Shown one piece after another: positions 1-9,333 of a stretch of DNA of 64,000 bases. This DNA comes from Bacteroidota bacterium (GTDB lineage: Bacteria > Bacteroidota > Ignavibacteria > UBA10030), in contig JALONQ010000001.1 of NCBI GenBank assembly GCA_025454835.1, positions 62,001 to 126,000 of the forward strand. The letters run 5' to 3'. The notes under the pieces were generated by a model, which did not search any database, was not told where the DNA came from, and worked only from the letters and a program-made list of their open reading frames with translations. Position numbers and translations under genes: made by a program. Positions within the stretch are counted from its first letter, which is position 1; the number at the start of each line of letters is the position of its first letter.

Positions 1-1005
1 CAGACCGCGTTCCTTGGAGACGTCATCCTGACGACACCCCTGTTCGATGCGTTGGCAAGGGCGGGTGCGACCGTCGATGTGGTGGCGGCGCCGGCGGGGT
101 CGCAAGTCCTTCACGGACATCGGTCGTTGAGCAGTGCGATCGTGTATGACAAGAAGGGAAACGATCGGGGCCTGAGGGCTTTCTTGCGATTGTCGGCGAC
201 CGTGCGGTTCCGGTCGTACGACGTGGCGCTGGTCCCGCACCGGTCCGTGCGCAGTGCGCTGCTGGCGCGTCTCGCGATGATCCCAAGGCGCATCGGATTC
301 GACCGAAGCGCTGGAGCGTGGTCGTTCACGGACGTCGTGCGCTATCGACCGCATGCGCATGAGATCGAGAGGAACTTGGACCTGCTCGCACCGCTTGGCA
401 TAGGGAGGCCTGAGGGGCAACGGCCATCGCTCTCCCTATCGGGCGCCGATACGACCTACGCAAAGGATCTCCTGACGTCGGCGGGTTTGCTCGACGGCCC
501 TTTCGTAGCCATAGCTCCCGGGTCCGTCTGGAATACGAAGCGTTGGCCCGAAGACCGGTTCGCACGACTCGTCGCAGACCTCAGCCGTCAAGGAGTCCGG
601 TCGGTGCTGATCGGGGGCCGGGACGATGCGGCGCTGTGCGATCGGATCGCTGCGGCGGCGAAGGGTGCGGGGGTCCTGAATGCGGCCGGCGGGTCGAGTG
701 TGCTTGCCTCGGCGGCGCTCATCGAGGCGGCCAGCGTCCTTGTGACGAACGATTCGGCGCCCTTGCACCTTGCATCGGCGGTGGGAACGCCGATCGTGGC
801 CTTGTTCGGGGCGACAAGCCCATCGTTCGGGTTCGGGCCTCGCGGACCGCATGACTTCGTCGTGGAGACTGACGGACTTCCGTGCCGGCCGTGCGCGATC
901 CATGGTGGCGACCGTTGTCCGATCGGCACATTCGACTGCATGCTGCGAATCGAACCTGAACGGGTGAGTGCCATCGTGCTGGATCTCGTGCGGCGTCTTC
1001 GTTGA
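1..1005 (+). CDS. Glycosyltransferase family 9 (heptosyltransferase-like), 5' end cut by window edge
   Basis: The reading frame is open from base 1 and begins inside the family's N-terminal motif (QTAFLGDVILTTPLF), so only a few residues are missing; the track's start at 52 is an internal TTG. The second domain carries IAPGSVWNTKRWP (nucleotide-sugar binding) and TNDSAPLHLASAVGTPIVALFG, typical of GT9/ADP-heptose:LPS heptosyltransferases. A cysteine cluster near the C-terminus (CRPC...CP...DCM) resembles WaaF-type enzymes. Expected role is adding heptose or a similar sugar to LPS core at the inner face of the cytoplasmic membrane. Two more GT9 genes lie at 14.1-16.4 kb. The exact acceptor cannot be told from sequence. 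Confidence 0.9.
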   Translation, partial: QTAFLGDVILTTPLFDALARAGATVDVVAAPAGSQVLHGHRSLSSAIVYDKKGNDRGLRAFLRLSATVRFRSYDVALVPHRSVRSALLARLAMIPRRIGFDRSAGAWSFTDVVRYRPHAHEIERNLDLLAPLGIGRPEGQRPSLSLSGADTTYAKDLLTSAGLLDGPFVAIAPGSVWNTKRWPEDRFARLVADLSRQGVRSVLIGGRDDAALCDRIAAAAKGAGVLNAAGGSSVLASAALIEAASVLVTNDSAPLHLASAVGTPIVALFGATSPSFGFGPRGPHDFVVETDGLPCRPCAIHGGDRCPIGTFDCMLRIEPERVSAIVLDLVRRLR

Positions 1006-1031
1006 AAATCCAGTGGATTCTTCGTATCATA
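1002..1031 (+). promoter_or_regulatory. Putative Bacteroidota-type promoter for tRNA-Arg
   Basis: TTG at 1002 and TATCATA at 1025 are separated by the 23-nt start-to-start distance shared by most such sites in this window. The tRNA begins 15 nt after the first T of the downstream box, so transcription would start 1-3 nt before the mature 5' end. It overlaps the stop codon of the preceding gene. Confidence 0.6.
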
Positions 1032-1039
1032 GACGTCGC

Positions 1040-1113
1040 GCGCCCGTAGCTCAGCTGGATAGAGCGACAGCCTCCGGAGCTGTAGGTCAGGCGTTCGAAT
1101 CGCCTCGGGCGCA
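1040..1113 (+). tRNA. tRNA-Arg (anticodon CCG)
   Basis: A full cloverleaf can be drawn: acceptor GCGCCCG/CGGGCGC, anticodon stem ACAGC/GCTGT around loop CTCCGGA (anticodon CCG, codon CGG), T-arm AGGCG-TTCGAAT-CGCCT, discriminator A. The 3' CCA is not encoded. A TPR gene starts 30 nt downstream with no terminator between, so the two are probably co-transcribed. Confidence 0.96.
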
Positions 1114-1142
1114 CACCATCCGCACTACGATCGAAGGACACT

Positions 1143-1832
1143 ATGCTGCAGCCGAAGAAGAAGATCTCCAGACGCGAGATCAAGCAAGACCAACTTGTCA
1201 CCCGTGCCATGCAGGTGGAGGCGTGGGCGCTCGAAAACAAGAAGTACATCACGTACGTGGGCGTCGGGCTCGTGGCGCTCATCGCGATCGCGTTCGTCTG
1301 GAGCGATCGGAGCGCCGCGGCCGAGACAGAGGCGATGACGCGTTTGGCCAAGGTCGTTCCGATCTACGACCGGGGAAGCTTCCAACAGGCGATCGACGGC
1401 GCTCCCGCTGAAGGGACATTCGGCCTGCGGTCGATCGTCGATGAATACGGAAGCACCTCAGCTGGCATGATGGCCAGGGTCTATCTTGCCAATGCGTATG
1501 TTCAACAGGGCAAGTACACGGAGGCTCTCGAGCAGTACGAAGATGTCTCCGTCGGCGATCGGGTGGTCGCATCCGGTGCGCTCGCGGGCGCGGCGAAGTG
1601 CCATGAGCACCTCGGTTCGTACAACGATGCCGCTGCCAGCTACGAGCGAGCCGCATCGCTCGACCCCAAGAACCCGCTGGCGCCAGACCGGCTCCTCGCG
1701 GCCGCCGCGAACTTCAAGCGCGCCGGCAAACCGGCAGAAGCCGCTTCGGCGATCGCCACGCTGCGGAAGCAATATCCGAACTCCTCGTATGCGCGCGACC
1801 TCGACCGATTTGAGGCCGAATTCGCATCCTGA
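1143..1832 (+). CDS. Membrane-anchored tetratricopeptide repeat protein
   Basis: The 229-residue protein has a basic N-terminus, one transmembrane segment (about residues 37-53, YVGVGLVALIAIAFVW) and then TPR-like helical pairs (LANAYVQQGKYTEALEQYEDV; HLGSYNDAAASYERAASLDP). This layout resembles YfgM/Tol-Pal-type periplasmic TPR scaffolds. Start is ATG with upstream GAAGGA. It follows tRNA-Arg directly and is closed by a strong terminator, so it forms a small unit with the tRNA. A scaffold role in envelope protein assembly is inference; the partner is unknown. Confidence 0.8.
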   Translation: MLQPKKKISRREIKQDQLVTRAMQVEAWALENKKYITYVGVGLVALIAIAFVWSDRSAAAETEAMTRLAKVVPIYDRGSFQQAIDGAPAEGTFGLRSIVDEYGSTSAGMMARVYLANAYVQQGKYTEALEQYEDVSVGDRVVASGALAGAAKCHEHLGSYNDAAASYERAASLDPKNPLAPDRLLAAAANFKRAGKPAEAASAIATLRKQYPNSSYARDLDRFEAEFAS

Positions 1833-1851
1833 ACTGCCTCTGACCGTTGAG

Positions 1852-1890
1852 GGCCTGGAGCCGGTGTTTACACCGGCCCAGGCCTTTTTT
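1852..1890 (+). terminator. Strong intrinsic terminator after the TPR gene
   Basis: GGCCTGG, a one-base A bulge, GCCGGTG, loop ttta, CACCGGC and CCAGGCC form a 14-bp stem followed by six T. It separates the tRNA-Arg/TPR unit from the phosphatase module. Confidence 0.93.
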
Positions 1891-1952
1891 GTTCGCGCAA
1901 CTTTTCCCCCCGGAAACACGAACACTCTCCGACCCTTCTTGCGCACGCTCGG

Positions 1953-4067
1953 ATGACCCGCCTACGGACGACATTGTTGCTGGGGGCGATGGTGCTCGCC
2001 ATTGTCATGGTCTTCGTCTACGACACGGTGCGTGCCGTGGTCGACCTGGACCTGATGGGCCTTCTGATCCTTCGCGAACTCCTGATCGTCGCGGTCGTTC
2101 TTGCCGGCTATTGGCTTCTTGGCCTTGCGTTGCGCGGCGAACGAAAGAGTATCGCCAAGGAGATCGGACGACTCACGATCGGGTCAGCCGGAGCGATCTT
2201 TCTTCTGGGAGCGATGCTCTTCTTCGGTCCCGCGAAGGGGACACGAACAGCCGACCTGCTGCCGCAGGATTCCGTCTTCGGTGTCCTGCGAGGCGTGACG
2301 CTCGGCGTCATCCTCGGTGGAGCCGCGCTGTGGACGATCCAGTCATTGCGTCAGATCGTGCTGTTCAAGCGACGCAAGGAATCGCAGCGCAACGTCATCA
2401 TCTATCTTTCTCTCCTCGGTACAACGGCAGCCGCTTCTTCTCCCGTGCTGCCGCTGGAAGGGAGCTTCGTCCTTCCGCTGTTCGTGCCGCTGACCATCCT
2501 TGCGGCTATTGTCCTCTCGTTTCGTCAGAACTGGATCGTCTATCTGTCACGCCGGGAGAAGTTGTATACGCTTCTGTATGCCTTCCTATCGTTCCTTTTC
2601 GGGTTGCTGACCGTCGTCCTGATCGCGCAGGACCATCCCGTCATCATCGAATTCCAACAGTTCAGCCGCTCGATCTACATCCTTGTGCAGCAGACGGCCG
2701 TCTTGTCGACGATCTATTTCGGCATGGCCTTCATCTCGACGCTGTTTCACATGCCGACGGCCGAGGTCTTCGAGCGGAAACAATCGGAATTGAGCTCGTT
2801 GCATAATCTCACCCGTCTCACAAGCCAGCTGCTCGACTTCGACACGCTCGTTCAGACCGTGACCCAAATGGCCCAGGAGGTGTGCGGCGCCAAGGCGGTC
2901 TGGCTCGAACTGCTCGCCAAGGCTCCCGACGGTTCCTGGTCGACGCAGGTCGTCGCGCACCGCGACATCTCGCTGGCCGAAGTGGACGAGGTCCGGGTCG
3001 CGCTCGGATCCAGCTATCGTGACCTCGTCGTCGAGGCACGTAGCGTCGTACTCGTCGACGATACCTGGAACGACCGGCGCACCAAGGGACTGCGTGACAT
3101 CGGCCGCCTTCGAGGGTCGCTGATCAGCGTTCCCCTGACAGCACGGAAGGAACTCATTGGGATCCTCCACGCCGCCCGGGAAATGACGCAAGGCTTCGAT
3201 CAGGATGATATCGACGTCCTGTCGTCGTTTGGCGATCACGTGACGATCGCCATCGAGAATGCTCGGCTGATCTCCCGCTCGATCGAGCGGGAGCGCCTGC
3301 AGCAAGAGCTTCTCGTGGCTCGTCGAATGCAACGCCAGCTCTTGCCGTCGAGTGTGCCGCAGCTCGAGCGGGCCTCCTTCTCGGCGTCGTCGGAGTCCTC
3401 AACGGAGGTCGGCGGTGACTACTATGACCTGGTCGAACTCGGCCGCGATCGATGGGGCATCGCCGTGGGCGACGTGTCGGGGAAGGGCGTCTCGGCCGCG
3501 TTCTACATGGCAGAAGTGAAGGGCATTGTGCTGTCGTTGAGCAGGGTCTGCTCATCCCCAAAAGAACTTCTCGTTCGAGCGAATGAAGCCCTTCACGGGA
3601 GTCTGGAACGGAAGGCCTTTGTCAGCCTTGTGTATGCCGTCCTGAATGAACGGACGGGCGACCTCATCCTCGCGAGGGCTGGTCATTGCCCCGTCATACA
3701 CGGCCGTGGTTCTTCCGGCCGTCTGATCCGGCCGAACGGCCTCGGCCTCGGAATGGCGGCGACCGATGTCTTCGAAGGGGCGACCGAAGAACAGGTCATT
3801 CGGCTCGAACCCGGCGACCGCTGCCTCTTCTACACTGACGGGATCACGGAGGCCAGGGATCGGAATGGGGAGGAATTCGGCTACGACCGGCTGATGGAGA
3901 TCGTCGGACGGTCTGAGGACCTCTCGGCAGATGACCTAAAAAGTCGTATTTTAGCGGCGGTCCGAACCTTTGCCGACGGGGCCGCGTATACGGACGACAT
4001 GACCCTCGTCGTCCTGCAGTGGCGCGCACCGTCCGCAGGTCCATCGGCATCGGTGCCGCGACCATAG
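1953..4067 (+). CDS. Membrane GAF-PP2C (SpoIIE/RsbU-type) serine phosphatase
   Basis: The 704-residue protein has about eight hydrophobic segments in the first 270 residues, a GAF-like domain (about 290-440), a short coiled linker and a C-terminal PP2C/SpoIIE phosphatase domain. Metal-site signatures are clear: VGGDYYDLVE, GDVSGKG, LFYTDGITEA, YTDDMTLVV. The family dephosphorylates STAS anti-anti-sigma proteins. The next two genes encode a STAS protein and an RsbW-like kinase, so this is likely the membrane signal input of a partner-switching cascade. The ligand sensed by the membrane or GAF region is not evident. Confidence 0.93.
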   Translation: MTRLRTTLLLGAMVLAIVMVFVYDTVRAVVDLDLMGLLILRELLIVAVVLAGYWLLGLALRGERKSIAKEIGRLTIGSAGAIFLLGAMLFFGPAKGTRTADLLPQDSVFGVLRGVTLGVILGGAALWTIQSLRQIVLFKRRKESQRNVIIYLSLLGTTAAASSPVLPLEGSFVLPLFVPLTILAAIVLSFRQNWIVYLSRREKLYTLLYAFLSFLFGLLTVVLIAQDHPVIIEFQQFSRSIYILVQQTAVLSTIYFGMAFISTLFHMPTAEVFERKQSELSSLHNLTRLTSQLLDFDTLVQTVTQMAQEVCGAKAVWLELLAKAPDGSWSTQVVAHRDISLAEVDEVRVALGSSYRDLVVEARSVVLVDDTWNDRRTKGLRDIGRLRGSLISVPLTARKELIGILHAAREMTQGFDQDDIDVLSSFGDHVTIAIENARLISRSIERERLQQELLVARRMQRQLLPSSVPQLERASFSASSESSTEVGGDYYDLVELGRDRWGIAVGDVSGKGVSAAFYMAEVKGIVLSLSRVCSSPKELLVRANEALHGSLERKAFVSLVYAVLNERTGDLILARAGHCPVIHGRGSSGRLIRPNGLGLGMAATDVFEGATEEQVIRLEPGDRCLFYTDGITEARDRNGEEFGYDRLMEIVGRSEDLSADDLKSRILAAVRTFADGAAYTDDMTLVVLQWRAPSAGPSASVPRP

Positions 4068-4076
4068 GAGAATGGT

Positions 4077-4439
4077 ATGAGTGATTTCAAGGTCAACCAC
4101 CGGGAAGGCGCTGGCATCCATGTCATTGAATTGAAGGGCTACCTGGATGCGCACACGGCGACCGATCTGGAGAGCGCATTCCAGCGTCTCATCAATGACC
4201 AGAAGTTCCGGATCGTCGTCAACTGCCGCGACCTGACCTACATCAGCAGCGCCGGCCTCGGCGTGTTCATGGCGTACATCGAGGACGTCCGAAAGAACCA
4301 GGGCGACATCAAGCTCACGAACATGAGCTCCAAGGTGTACAACGTGTTCGACCTGCTTGGATTCCCGATCCTGTACGAGATCTACAAGGACGAGCAGGAA
4401 GCGATACGAAAGTTCGGCGAAAGCTCAACAGGCCGCTGA
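4077..4439 (+). CDS. STAS-domain anti-anti-sigma factor (RsbV/SpoIIAA-like)
   Basis: The 120-residue protein is a single STAS domain. The phosphorylation loop (DLTYISSAGLGVF) retains the serine that RsbW-type kinases phosphorylate and RsbU-type phosphatases restore. Unphosphorylated STAS protein sequesters the kinase. It sits between the phosphatase and kinase genes, with an AGGAGA ribosome site before ATG. Confidence 0.93.
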   Translation: MSDFKVNHREGAGIHVIELKGYLDAHTATDLESAFQRLINDQKFRIVVNCRDLTYISSAGLGVFMAYIEDVRKNQGDIKLTNMSSKVYNVFDLLGFPILYEIYKDEQEAIRKFGESSTGR

Positions 4440-4448
4440 CACCGCGCC

Positions 4449-4901
4449 ATGTCGCGATTCCCCCGTTCCATAACGACCACGGTCCGGAGCTCGACCGACC
4501 ACTTGCGCGAGGTGCGCCATTTCGTCGAGGCTGCCGCGCGGCAATTCGGATTCGTCGACGAGGACGTCTCGAACATCGTCCTGGCCGTCGATGAGGCGTG
4601 CACGAACATCATCAAACATGCCTATGGCGGATCCTCGACAGGTGAGATCCGCGTGACCGTCATTCGTGAGGGGACATCGTTCGAAGTGCAGATCCACGAC
4701 CAGGGGCGGCCCTTCGATCCAGAATCGATCCACCCGCCCAACCTCAAACAACACCTCTCAGAGTACCGTCGTGGCGGGCTCGGAGTGTATCTCATGCGTC
4801 GGCTGATGGACCAGGTGGAGTTTTCCATCCATCCCGGTCGTCCCAACGAAGTTCGCCTCGTGAAATACCTGGGCTCGCCTTCGGCCCATACCGGCACCTG
4901 A
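4449..4901 (+). CDS. RsbW-like serine kinase / anti-sigma factor (HATPase_c)
   Basis: The 150-residue protein has the GHKL ATPase fold of anti-sigma kinases: the N-box AVDEACTNIIKHAY, a DQGRPFDP segment and the G-box GGLGVYLMRRLMD. It is expected to bind and inhibit a target (a sigma factor or other effector) and to phosphorylate the adjacent STAS protein. No sigma factor gene is nearby, so the output target is unknown. It lies 9 nt after the STAS gene and 14 nt before a second phosphatase. Confidence 0.92.
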   Translation: MSRFPRSITTTVRSSTDHLREVRHFVEAAARQFGFVDEDVSNIVLAVDEACTNIIKHAYGGSSTGEIRVTVIREGTSFEVQIHDQGRPFDPESIHPPNLKQHLSEYRRGGLGVYLMRRLMDQVEFSIHPGRPNEVRLVKYLGSPSAHTGT

Positions 4902-4915
4902 GCGGCCGCATCCCC

Positions 4916-6625
4916 GTGTCCTCCCGTCGCGTCACGTTGGAGCTGCAACCCCTCTTCGAATTCAGCAAGGTCGTCAACTCGTCGCTCGACCTCGAGTTCA
5001 TCCTCGCCACCGTCCTCAGGACGATCATGGGGAAGATGCTCGTCGGGAAAGGGATGGTCTTGAGTCGCGGAGACGGTACGCAGTTCCGTGTCCGTTTTGT
5101 GCGCGGTATCTCCGATGGTCTCGTCGGCACCACCCTTCGACTGGCGCGTCCGCCTCGGACGTTCGTCCACCTTCGGCGTCGGAAGGACGATTGGGCCACG
5201 CTCCTCGTTTCCTCCGAGCTGGACCTGCTCATCCCTATCCTCTCCCGGAACGCGATCGTCGGCTATCTTGGGCTCGGCCGCCGCTTGAACGGCGCCCGAT
5301 ACTCCGCGAATGATCGCGCTCTGCTTCGATCGCTGGTCGACCTCTCCGGTTCGGCCATTGAGAAGGCGCTGATCCTCGGCCAGGTGCACGATGCGAACCG
5401 GAACCTGGACCGGAAGGTGCAGGAATTGAACACGCTGTTCGACCTGAGCAGGGAGCTGAACTCCGGTCTTGACCTCGACAAGGTGCTGCGTCTCCTGTCG
5501 TTCTCGCTGATGGGCCAGGTCGGCGTGCGCCAGTACGCCGTTGCGCTCGAACGTGACGGAAAACTCGAGATCGCCGCCAGCCGCATGGAGGATCCCGAGG
5601 CCCTCCGGGCGGTGTTCCCCGATCTGTGCACCCTGAAACGGGCATCGACCACACAGGAGCTGCTGAAACATCGCGATTGCCGGAGGCCCGCCGGTGAGCT
5701 CATACGGCTCGGTTTTGAGGCCGTCGTACCGATGCATGTGCAACAGAAGACAAAGGGCTTGATCATCATCGGACCGCGGATCCGCACCGTGCCGTATGGA
5801 CAAGCCGACCTTGAGTACCTCTATGCGTTGGGGAACATGGCGATCGTCTCTATCGAGAATGCCCGTCTCTTCCGCGACGCGATCGAGATGCAAAAACTCG
5901 AGGATGAGCTCATGATCGCTCAGGAGATCCAGCGCGACCTTCTCCCCGAGCGATTGCCTGAGATCCCCGGCTTCGATATCGCCGCCTCCAACATCCCTTC
6001 AAAACAGGTGGGTGGCGACTACTATGACGTGCTAGCGCGGAAAGGGAACGAGTTCGTCATCGCGATCGGCGATGTCTCTGGGAAAGGCGTCCCCGCCGCA
6101 CTTTTGATGGCGAATGCGCAAGCTGCGTTGCGCGCCCTTTCGCCGTCGGCCGACTCGCTCAGCGAGATCACCGGACGCATGAACGACCTGGCGGCGGCGA
6201 ACACGAGGGGTGGAAACAAGTTCATCACCTTCTTCTGGGGTGTTCTGGACGCCTCGAGCCGAACACTGCAGTATGTCAATGCCGGCCATAACCCTCCGAT
6301 CGTCCTGCGAACCTCCGGCGCCGTCGAGTATCTCGACAAGGGAGGATTGATCCTGGGGGTCCTGCCCACGCGGACCCCCTATGAACAAGGGACGGTCCGT
6401 TTGGAGCGCGGCGACATTCTCGTGCTCTATACCGACGGCGTGAGTGAAGCGATGAATGCCGGCGGAGAGGATTTTTCCGAGGAGCGTATGCTGGAGGTCC
6501 TCCGTCACCTGCGCACGGAGAGTGCGTCGGGCCTCCTGAACGGTCTCTTGTCCGCGGTGGATCAGCACGCAGCGTCGACGCCTCAGTCAGACGATATCAC
6601 TGTCCTCATTCTCCGCGCCACCTAG
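4916..6625 (+). CDS. Soluble GAF-GAF-PP2C (SpoIIE/RsbU-type) serine phosphatase
   Basis: This 569-residue protein starts with GTG and has no membrane segment. Two GAF-like regions (about 8-165 and 175-330) precede a coiled linker and a PP2C domain with [32 protein letters not shown] and SDDITVLIL. It is the second phosphatase of the cluster, so the same STAS/RsbW pair may integrate a membrane signal and a cytoplasmic one. Confidence 0.92.
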   Translation: MSSRRVTLELQPLFEFSKVVNSSLDLEFILATVLRTIMGKMLVGKGMVLSRGDGTQFRVRFVRGISDGLVGTTLRLARPPRTFVHLRRRKDDWATLLVSSELDLLIPILSRNAIVGYLGLGRRLNGARYSANDRALLRSLVDLSGSAIEKALILGQVHDANRNLDRKVQELNTLFDLSRELNSGLDLDKVLRLLSFSLMGQVGVRQYAVALERDGKLEIAASRMEDPEALRAVFPDLCTLKRASTTQELLKHRDCRRPAGELIRLGFEAVVPMHVQQKTKGLIIIGPRIRTVPYGQADLEYLYALGNMAIVSIENARLFRDAIEMQKLEDELMIAQEIQRDLLPERLPEIPGFDIAASNIPSKQVGGDYYDVLARKGNEFVIAIGDVSGKGVPAALLMANAQAALRALSPSADSLSEITGRMNDLAAANTRGGNKFITFFWGVLDASSRTLQYVNAGHNPPIVLRTSGAVEYLDKGGLILGVLPTRTPYEQGTVRLERGDILVLYTDGVSEAMNAGGEDFSEERMLEVLRHLRTESASGLLNGLLSAVDQHAASTPQSDDITVLILRAT

Positions 6626-6634
6626 GCGCACGCG

Positions 6635-6664
6635 TTGCTATTCCTGCCATTGCACCGTAACTTC
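6635..6664 (+). promoter_or_regulatory. Putative Bacteroidota-type promoter for leuS
   Basis: TTG at 6635 and TAACTTC at 6658 have the standard 23-nt start-to-start spacing. Transcription would begin near 6670-6672, leaving a leader of about 75 nt before the leuS ATG. Confidence 0.5.
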
Positions 6665-6672
6665 ACCTGATT

Positions 6673-6714
6673 GCAGGCCTGCGAATTTCGAAGGGACCCC
6701 CTTCCAGGCACTGC
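6673..6714 (+). promoter_or_regulatory. Structured 5' leader hairpin upstream of leuS
   Basis: Three stacked stems can be drawn: GCAG/CTGC, GCCTG/CAGGC, then after an 8-nt bulge GAAGGG/CCCTTC closing a 3-nt loop. The structure would start at the predicted 5' end of the transcript. No T-run follows, so it is not a simple terminator. It may affect mRNA stability or translation of leuS; no known riboswitch class is recognised. Confidence 0.45.
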
Positions 6715-6746
6715 TCGTCTTTGCGCCAACCCTCCGATCCGCCAGC

Positions 6747-9329
6747 ATGCGCTACGATTTTCGCTCTATCGAACCGAAATGGCAGGCCTATTGGGAAAGT
6801 CATGGGACCTTCCGTACGTCCGATGACGCACCGGGTCCCCGTACGTATATCCTCGACATGTTTCCGTACCCCTCCGGCGCAGGACTCCACGTCGGACATC
6901 CCGAGGGCTACACGGCCACTGATATTGTCTGCCGCTATCTGAGGATGAAAGGTCATCATGTCCTTCATCCGATGGGGTGGGATGCCTTCGGCCTTCCGGC
7001 TGAACGATATGCGATGCAAACAAACATCCATCCCCGCGTCACGACGGAAGAGAACATCAACACGTTCCGGCGCCAGATCAAGATGCTCGGCCTGAGCTAC
7101 GACTGGAGCCGCGAAGTCAACACGACGGATCCCTCGTACTACCGATGGACGCAGTGGATCTTCCTGCAGCTGTACGGGTCTTGGTTCGATCCTCTCGCCA
7201 AGAAGGCCCGCCCGATCGCCGACCTCGAAAGAGAACTGGAGCAGGCTGGAAGCACGCGTCTGACCGGAAGCCGACGCCTGACCCCTTCCGAATGGAAGGC
7301 CATGGGTCGCCAGGAACGTCAGCAGTACCTCGCCGGCTTTCGCCTTGCGTATGTCGCCGAAGTGCCCGTGAACTGGTGCGAAGCGCTGGGGACCGTCCTG
7401 GCGAATGAAGAGGTCGCCGAGTGGACGGAAAAGGGCTACACGGTCGAGCGCAAGCCGATGCGCCAGTGGATGATGCGCATCACAGCATACGCCGAGCGGT
7501 TGCTTGAGGACGGAGCGAGGCTCGACTGGCCATCGTCGACGATGGAACAGCAGAAGAATTGGATCGGGCGGTCGGAGGGGGCCGAGATACGGTTCTCCGT
7601 CGAAGGGCGACCCGACCTTGCGGTCACGGTGTTCACGACCCGGCCGGACACGCTCTTCGGCGCCACATACATGGTGCTGGCGCCGGAACATCCCTTGATC
7701 CCCGCTCTGATCTCCGATCCACAACGTGACGCCGTCGAACAGTATCGGAAGCAAGCGGCTCTCAAGTCGGACATCGAACGGGGGGCCGAGAAGGAGAAGA
7801 CAGGCGTGCCGCTCGGCTCGTCGGTCATCAATCCGGCAACGGGAAACCCGATCCCGATCTGGATCGCCGACTATGTGCTCGCGAGCTATGGCACCGGGGC
7901 GATCATGGCCGTCCCCGCCCACGACGAGCGCGACCATGCCTTTGCGACCGCCTTTCACCTGCCCATCGTCGAGGTGGTGCAGGGCGGGGGCGGGGCCGAC
8001 GTGTGTTTCACCGGGGAAGGCGTGGCCATCGCTTCGACCGGTCCGGAGCTCTCCCTCGACGGTCTAGAGACCCCTCAAGCGATCACGGCCGTTACGACCT
8101 GGCTGGAAAAGACAGGGCGTGGAAGGGGAACGGTGCAATGTAAGTTGCGCGATTGGTTGTTCTCACGGCAGCGCTATTGGGGCGAACCGATCCCGATCGT
8201 CCATCTCGCCGACGGGACGATGGAGGCGTGGGAGGCGCTTCCGCTCACCCTTCCGGAGCTTGCGACGTTTCAGCCGAGCGGCACGACGGAGTCGCCGCTG
8301 GCCCTCGCGACCGACTGGGTGAACATCCTTGAGCCGAAAACGGGTCAGAAAGGCGTGCGCGAAACGAACACGATGCCGCAGTGGGCGGGTTCGTGCTGGT
8401 ACTATCTACGCTATATCGACCCTCATAACGACGCGGCATTCTGCGATCCCGCCAAAGAGCGGCAATGGATGCCCGTGACGCTCTACGTCGGAGGCTCGGA
8501 ACACGCGGTCCTGCACCTGATGTACGCGCGCTTCTGGCACAAAGTGCTTTATGACCTTGGCCACGTGAGCACTCCCGAGCCATTCCCGCGGTTGCGGCAT
8601 CAAGGCATCATTCTCGGTGAGGATTCACGGAAGATGTCGAAGTCGCGCGGGAACGTCGTGAATCCCGATGACGTCGTACGGGAGTACGGGGCCGATGCGC
8701 TCCGCATGTTCGAAATGTTCATGGGCCCCTTGGAAGAGATGAAGCCATGGAGCACCAAGGGAGTCGACGGCGTCTTCCGGTTTCTGAACCGCGTGTGGCG
8801 TTTGTTCGTGGATGAGGACGGATCCACCGTCCGCTTTTCGGACGAACCGACGCGCGAGGCGCATTTGGAGAGGACCTTCCACTTCACCCTTAAGAAGGTC
8901 GGGGAGGACATCGAAAGTTTGCGCTTCAACACGGCGATCTCACAAATGATGATCTTCGTGAACGAAGCCATGAAGGCGGAGCGTCTCCCCAAGGGTATGA
9001 TGGAATCGTTCCTCCTCGTCCTCGCGCCGTTCGCTCCGCATCTCGCCGAAGAGCTGTGGGAACGCCTGGGTCATGGGCAGACGCTCGCTCGCGAACCGTG
9101 GCCCGTGTACGACCCCGGCAAACTGGCTTCAGGTTCAGTCGAGATCGTACTGCAGGTCAACGGAAAGGTCCGGTCGAAGACCACACTTCCGGTGGAAGCC
9201 TCGGAGGCTGACATGGAGAACGCGGCCTTGGGGGATGCGCACGTCCAGCGCTACGTCGCGGGCAAGACGATCGTCAAGAAGATCATCGTACGTCACAAAC
9301 TCGTGAACATCGTCGTCAGGGAAGGATAA
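6747..9329 (+). CDS. leuS: Leucyl-tRNA synthetase
   Basis: The 860-residue class I synthetase charges tRNA-Leu. The HIGH-type motif is HVGH in [16 protein letters not shown] and the KMSKS motif is present ([12 protein letters not shown]). The editing domain contains [20 protein letters not shown] short insertion ([20 protein letters not shown]) lies before the editing domain. Length matches bacterial LeuRS. GT2 and nadK genes follow closely, so it probably heads their operon. Confidence 0.98.
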   Translation: MRYDFRSIEPKWQAYWESHGTFRTSDDAPGPRTYILDMFPYPSGAGLHVGHPEGYTATDIVCRYLRMKGHHVLHPMGWDAFGLPAERYAMQTNIHPRVTTEENINTFRRQIKMLGLSYDWSREVNTTDPSYYRWTQWIFLQLYGSWFDPLAKKARPIADLERELEQAGSTRLTGSRRLTPSEWKAMGRQERQQYLAGFRLAYVAEVPVNWCEALGTVLANEEVAEWTEKGYTVERKPMRQWMMRITAYAERLLEDGARLDWPSSTMEQQKNWIGRSEGAEIRFSVEGRPDLAVTVFTTRPDTLFGATYMVLAPEHPLIPALISDPQRDAVEQYRKQAALKSDIERGAEKEKTGVPLGSSVINPATGNPIPIWIADYVLASYGTGAIMAVPAHDERDHAFATAFHLPIVEVVQGGGGADVCFTGEGVAIASTGPELSLDGLETPQAITAVTTWLEKTGRGRGTVQCKLRDWLFSRQRYWGEPIPIVHLADGTMEAWEALPLTLPELATFQPSGTTESPLALATDWVNILEPKTGQKGVRETNTMPQWAGSCWYYLRYIDPHNDAAFCDPAKERQWMPVTLYVGGSEHAVLHLMYARFWHKVLYDLGHVSTPEPFPRLRHQGIILGEDSRKMSKSRGNVVNPDDVVREYGADALRMFEMFMGPLEEMKPWSTKGVDGVFRFLNRVWRLFVDEDGSTVRFSDEPTREAHLERTFHFTLKKVGEDIESLRFNTAISQMMIFVNEAMKAERLPKGMMESFLLVLAPFAPHLAEELWERLGHGQTLAREPWPVYDPGKLASGSVEIVLQVNGKVRSKTTLPVEASEADMENAALGDAHVQRYVAGKTIVKKIIVRHKLVNIVVREG

Positions 9330-9333
9330 GCGC

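Noticed and set aside
4622-5893. 423-residue antisense ORF over the kinase and second phosphatase
   Set aside because: Both sense genes have complete catalytic motifs; the antisense translation is low-complexity in character and resembles no family.
6670-6746. T-box riboswitch upstream of leuS
   Set aside because: No specifier loop, no T-box core sequence and no terminator/antiterminator pair is seen; only an unclassified hairpin leader is reported.
6663-7958. 431-residue antisense ORF over leuS
   Set aside because: It lies opposite the highly conserved LeuRS catalytic and editing domains and is a shadow frame.
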